Part shown: positions 6,614-7,369 of the stretch, one piece after another
Layout of the letters: each line of letters starts with the position of its first letter
Numbering within the stretch: position 1 is the stretch's first letter
Assembly: GCA_021157985.1 (NCBI GenBank)
Contig: JAGGVM010000136.1
Span: 1-7,369, forward strand
Origin: Nitrososphaerota archaeon
GTDB lineage: Archaea; Thermoproteota; Nitrososphaeria_A; Caldarchaeales; Wolframiiraptoraceae
Reading direction: 5' to 3'
Length of the DNA: 7,369 bases
Translations under genes and position numbers: made by a program
Notes under the pieces: generated by a model
Told to the model about the DNA's origin: nothing
Database searches by the model: none
Seen by the model: the letters and a program-made list of their open reading frames with translations, nothing else

Positions 6614-6638
6614 AGCCTTGCAAATCCAGTATTCTCGG

Positions 6639-6648
6639 TTTATTTAAA
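6639..6648 (-). promoter_or_regulatory. TATA-like box of leuS
   Basis: On the minus strand TTTAAATAAA is centred 30 bp before the leuS ATG, placing the expected transcription start only about 4 nt from the start codon. This fits a leaderless or very short-leader archaeal mRNA and explains the lack of a ribosome binding site before leuS. No strong BRE is visible upstream. Confidence 0.5.
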
Positions 6649-6695
6649 AATGTGTTAGTCCGGTATACAGTACAAATAATGTTAAAGACGAGGAA

Positions 6696-6704
6696 TTTTA
6701 CAAA
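6696..6704 (+). promoter_or_regulatory. Possible TATA-like box of tRNA-Arg(CCG)
   Basis: TTTTACAAA is preceded by the purine-rich GAGGAA, which could be a BRE. Its centre is about 35 bp before the tRNA 5' end, giving a leader of some 9 nt removed by RNase P. The match is weak, and other A+T-rich stretches occur nearby. Confidence 0.3.
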
Positions 6705-6734
6705 TTTGACGGAAGGGTCCTGTTATAGAGAACT

Positions 6735-6809
6735 GGGCCCGTGGCCTAGCATGGATATGGCGCCAGCCTCCGGAGCTGGAGATCCCGGGTTCGAATCCCG
6801 GCGGGCCCG
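6735..6809 (+). tRNA. tRNA-Arg(CCG)
   Basis: A 75-nt intronless tRNA with acceptor GGGCCCG/CGGGCCC, anticodon stem CCAGC/GCTGG, loop CTCCGGA giving anticodon CCG (6770-6772), variable loop AGATC, T arm CCGGG/CCCGG with loop TTCGAAT, and discriminator G. No CCA is encoded. It reads the CGG arginine codon. The D stem is GCC(T)/(T)GGC, so the last pair is a U-U apposition, leaving three sound pairs. Acceptor stem and D-loop match the intron-containing tRNA-Arg(TCT) at 1724-1815, which faces the opposite way. It is divergent from leuS and converges on the 93-aa gene, whose stop lies 20 bp downstream; no oligo-T terminator is seen in that gap. Confidence 0.97.
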
Positions 6810-6829
6810 GATCCCGATTCTCTCACAGC

Positions 6830-7111
6830 TTAGAGGGAGCTGTATTTTCCCTGCTCTTCTTGGAGGGATAAGAGAGCGTTGGCTCTATGATACATTATCC
6901 TTATTTTCAGCTCGAGGTCCGATAGCCTTGCTTTGAGCTCGTCAGGCAGCTTCTGAGCGGAGAGATTCCTTACGTCTTTCAAGAGGTCTTCGAGCATCCG
7001 CTTCACCAAGTCGAGCCTAACCTCCCTGTTCAAGAGGCCCTCGCAGTAAAACACATCCGCCTCGATCTCCTTCAAACACTTCTCCACGTCCTCTTCGCTC
7101 AAAGACCCCAC
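6830..7111 (-). CDS. Small helical protein of unknown function (93 aa)
   Basis: I do not recognise a family. The sequence is short, charged and almost free of helix breakers except P56, suggesting two or three long amphipathic helices (about residues 5-26, 31-52 and 57-82), as in a small helical bundle or coiled coil. There is no membrane segment, and the two cysteines (C12, C23) are not spaced like a metal site. The start is GTG at 7111, about 25 bp after a TATA-like TTTTATTATA, so it would be leaderless; a GGTGAG about 9 bp before the GTG could alternatively serve as a ribosome binding site. It is divergent from the helix-turn-helix-like gene at the window end, and its 3' end converges on tRNA-Arg(CCG). 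Acidic/basic composition and normal codon use support a real gene. DUF357 was considered and not supported. Confidence 0.6.
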   Translation of the reverse strand: MGSLSEEDVEKCLKEIEADVFYCEGLLNREVRLDLVKRMLEDLLKDVRNLSAQKLPDELKARLSDLELKIRIMYHRANALLSLQEEQGKYSSL

Positions 7112-7130
7112 CTATCAGCCTCACCCCACC

Positions 7131-7150
7131 TATAATAAAAATCTTAAATG
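7131..7150. promoter_or_regulatory. Divergent promoter between the 93-aa gene and the terminal gene
   Basis: This A+T-rich block contains TTTTATTATA on the minus strand (7131-7140), about 25 bp before the GTG of the 93-aa gene. On the plus strand, CTATAATAAAA and ATCTTAAATG could act as a TATA box for the rightward gene, leaving a leader of some 30-40 nt with its own ribosome binding site. Assignment rests on base composition and spacing only. Confidence 0.4.
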
Positions 7151-7199
7151 TAAAGGGAAAACGGCTTTCAGCGAAGACCAACGCGCAGGTGTCTCCCAG

Positions 7200-7369
7200 A
7201 TGAAAGATTATCGGCGGAACCCGCTCTGGAGCGCCCTCGTCGAGACCGCAAAAAAGCTTCCGAGCTACGAGAGAGACGAGGAAAAGACGATGGACGAAAT
7301 CCTGCCCCGGAAACCCGACATAACCCCCGAAGAGCTCGCCGAGGAACTCGGGATCCCGCTCGGAGAGGC
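7200..7369 (+). CDS. 5' part of a gene with a possible helix-turn-helix N-terminus (truncated)
   Basis: The first 56 codons and two bases of a gene that continues past the window. The ATG is supported by AGGTG (7187-7191) 8 bp upstream, a strong archaeal ribosome binding site, and by the absence of any in-frame ATG, GTG or TTG in the codons back to 7131. Residues 1-35 are charged and probably helical. Residues 40-56 (DITPEELAEELGIPLGE) have the pattern of the first helix and turn of a winged or classical helix-turn-helix, where LAEELGI precedes the recognition helix. Codons are strongly A/C-biased in the third position, like the 3' half of the dipeptidase. It may be a transcriptional regulator or another protein with a leading HTH; the family cannot be named from this fragment. 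Confidence 0.7.
   Translation, partial: MKDYRRNPLWSALVETAKKLPSYERDEEKTMDEILPRKPDITPEELAEELGIPLGE

Noticed and set aside
6652..6936. 94-codon plus-strand frame across tRNA-Arg(CCG)
   Set aside because: It runs through the complete tRNA and into the opposite strand of the 93-aa gene; no ribosome binding site or homology is evident.
1..7369. CRISPR array, insertion sequence or defence system
   Set aside because: No spaced direct repeats, transposase motifs or recognisable defence-protein domains were found on either strand.

Overview
The window reads as part of an archaeal chromosome, probably from a thermophilic member of the TACK-like lineages, though the phylum cannot be fixed from sequence alone. 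The evidence is a 960-residue archaeal/eukaryotic-type leucyl-tRNA synthetase, a tRNA-Arg split by a short intron at the canonical archaeal 37/38 site, no encoded CCA ends, a DUF434/DUF5616 protein, a Dph6-type diphthamide ATPase, TATA-like boxes about 25 bp before start codons, and GGTGA-type ribosome binding sites. Coding density is high and several genes touch or overlap.

Layout. Bases 1-24 hold only the possible first codons of a leftward gene. At 26-574 (-) is a NUDIX hydrolase of ADP-ribose pyrophosphatase type. It diverges from an M19 membrane-dipeptidase family metallopeptidase (662-1714, +) across one near-palindromic TATA element. A leftward tRNA-Arg(TCT) with a 17-nt intron (1724-1815) converges on the dipeptidase. 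Next is a rightward overlapping pair, a Dph6-like ATP pyrophosphatase (1889-2551) and a class I glutamine-amidotransferase-like protein (2548-3072). Its last stop codon overlaps the stop of a leftward DUF434/DUF5616 protein (3069-3725), which lies 5 bp behind leucyl-tRNA synthetase (3731-6613, -). A rightward tRNA-Arg(CCG) follows at 6735-6809. It converges on a 93-aa helical protein of unknown function (6830-7111, -). The window ends in the first 56 codons of a rightward gene with a possible helix-turn-helix (from 7200).

Functionally the centre is a translation neighbourhood: two arginine tRNAs, a tRNA synthetase, an elongation-factor-2 modification enzyme and a predicted PIN/NYN-like nuclease. 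The most interesting points are the translationally coupled Dph6/amidotransferase pair, where the partner keeps the nucleophilic Cys but has Tyr in place of the catalytic His, and the PIN/NYN-like reading of DUF5616 in the LeuRS operon. A sharp change in keto/amino base skew at the tRNA-Arg(TCT) gene is also notable. I see no CRISPR array, insertion sequence or clear integrated element, and no stretch over 300 bp lacks a gene.
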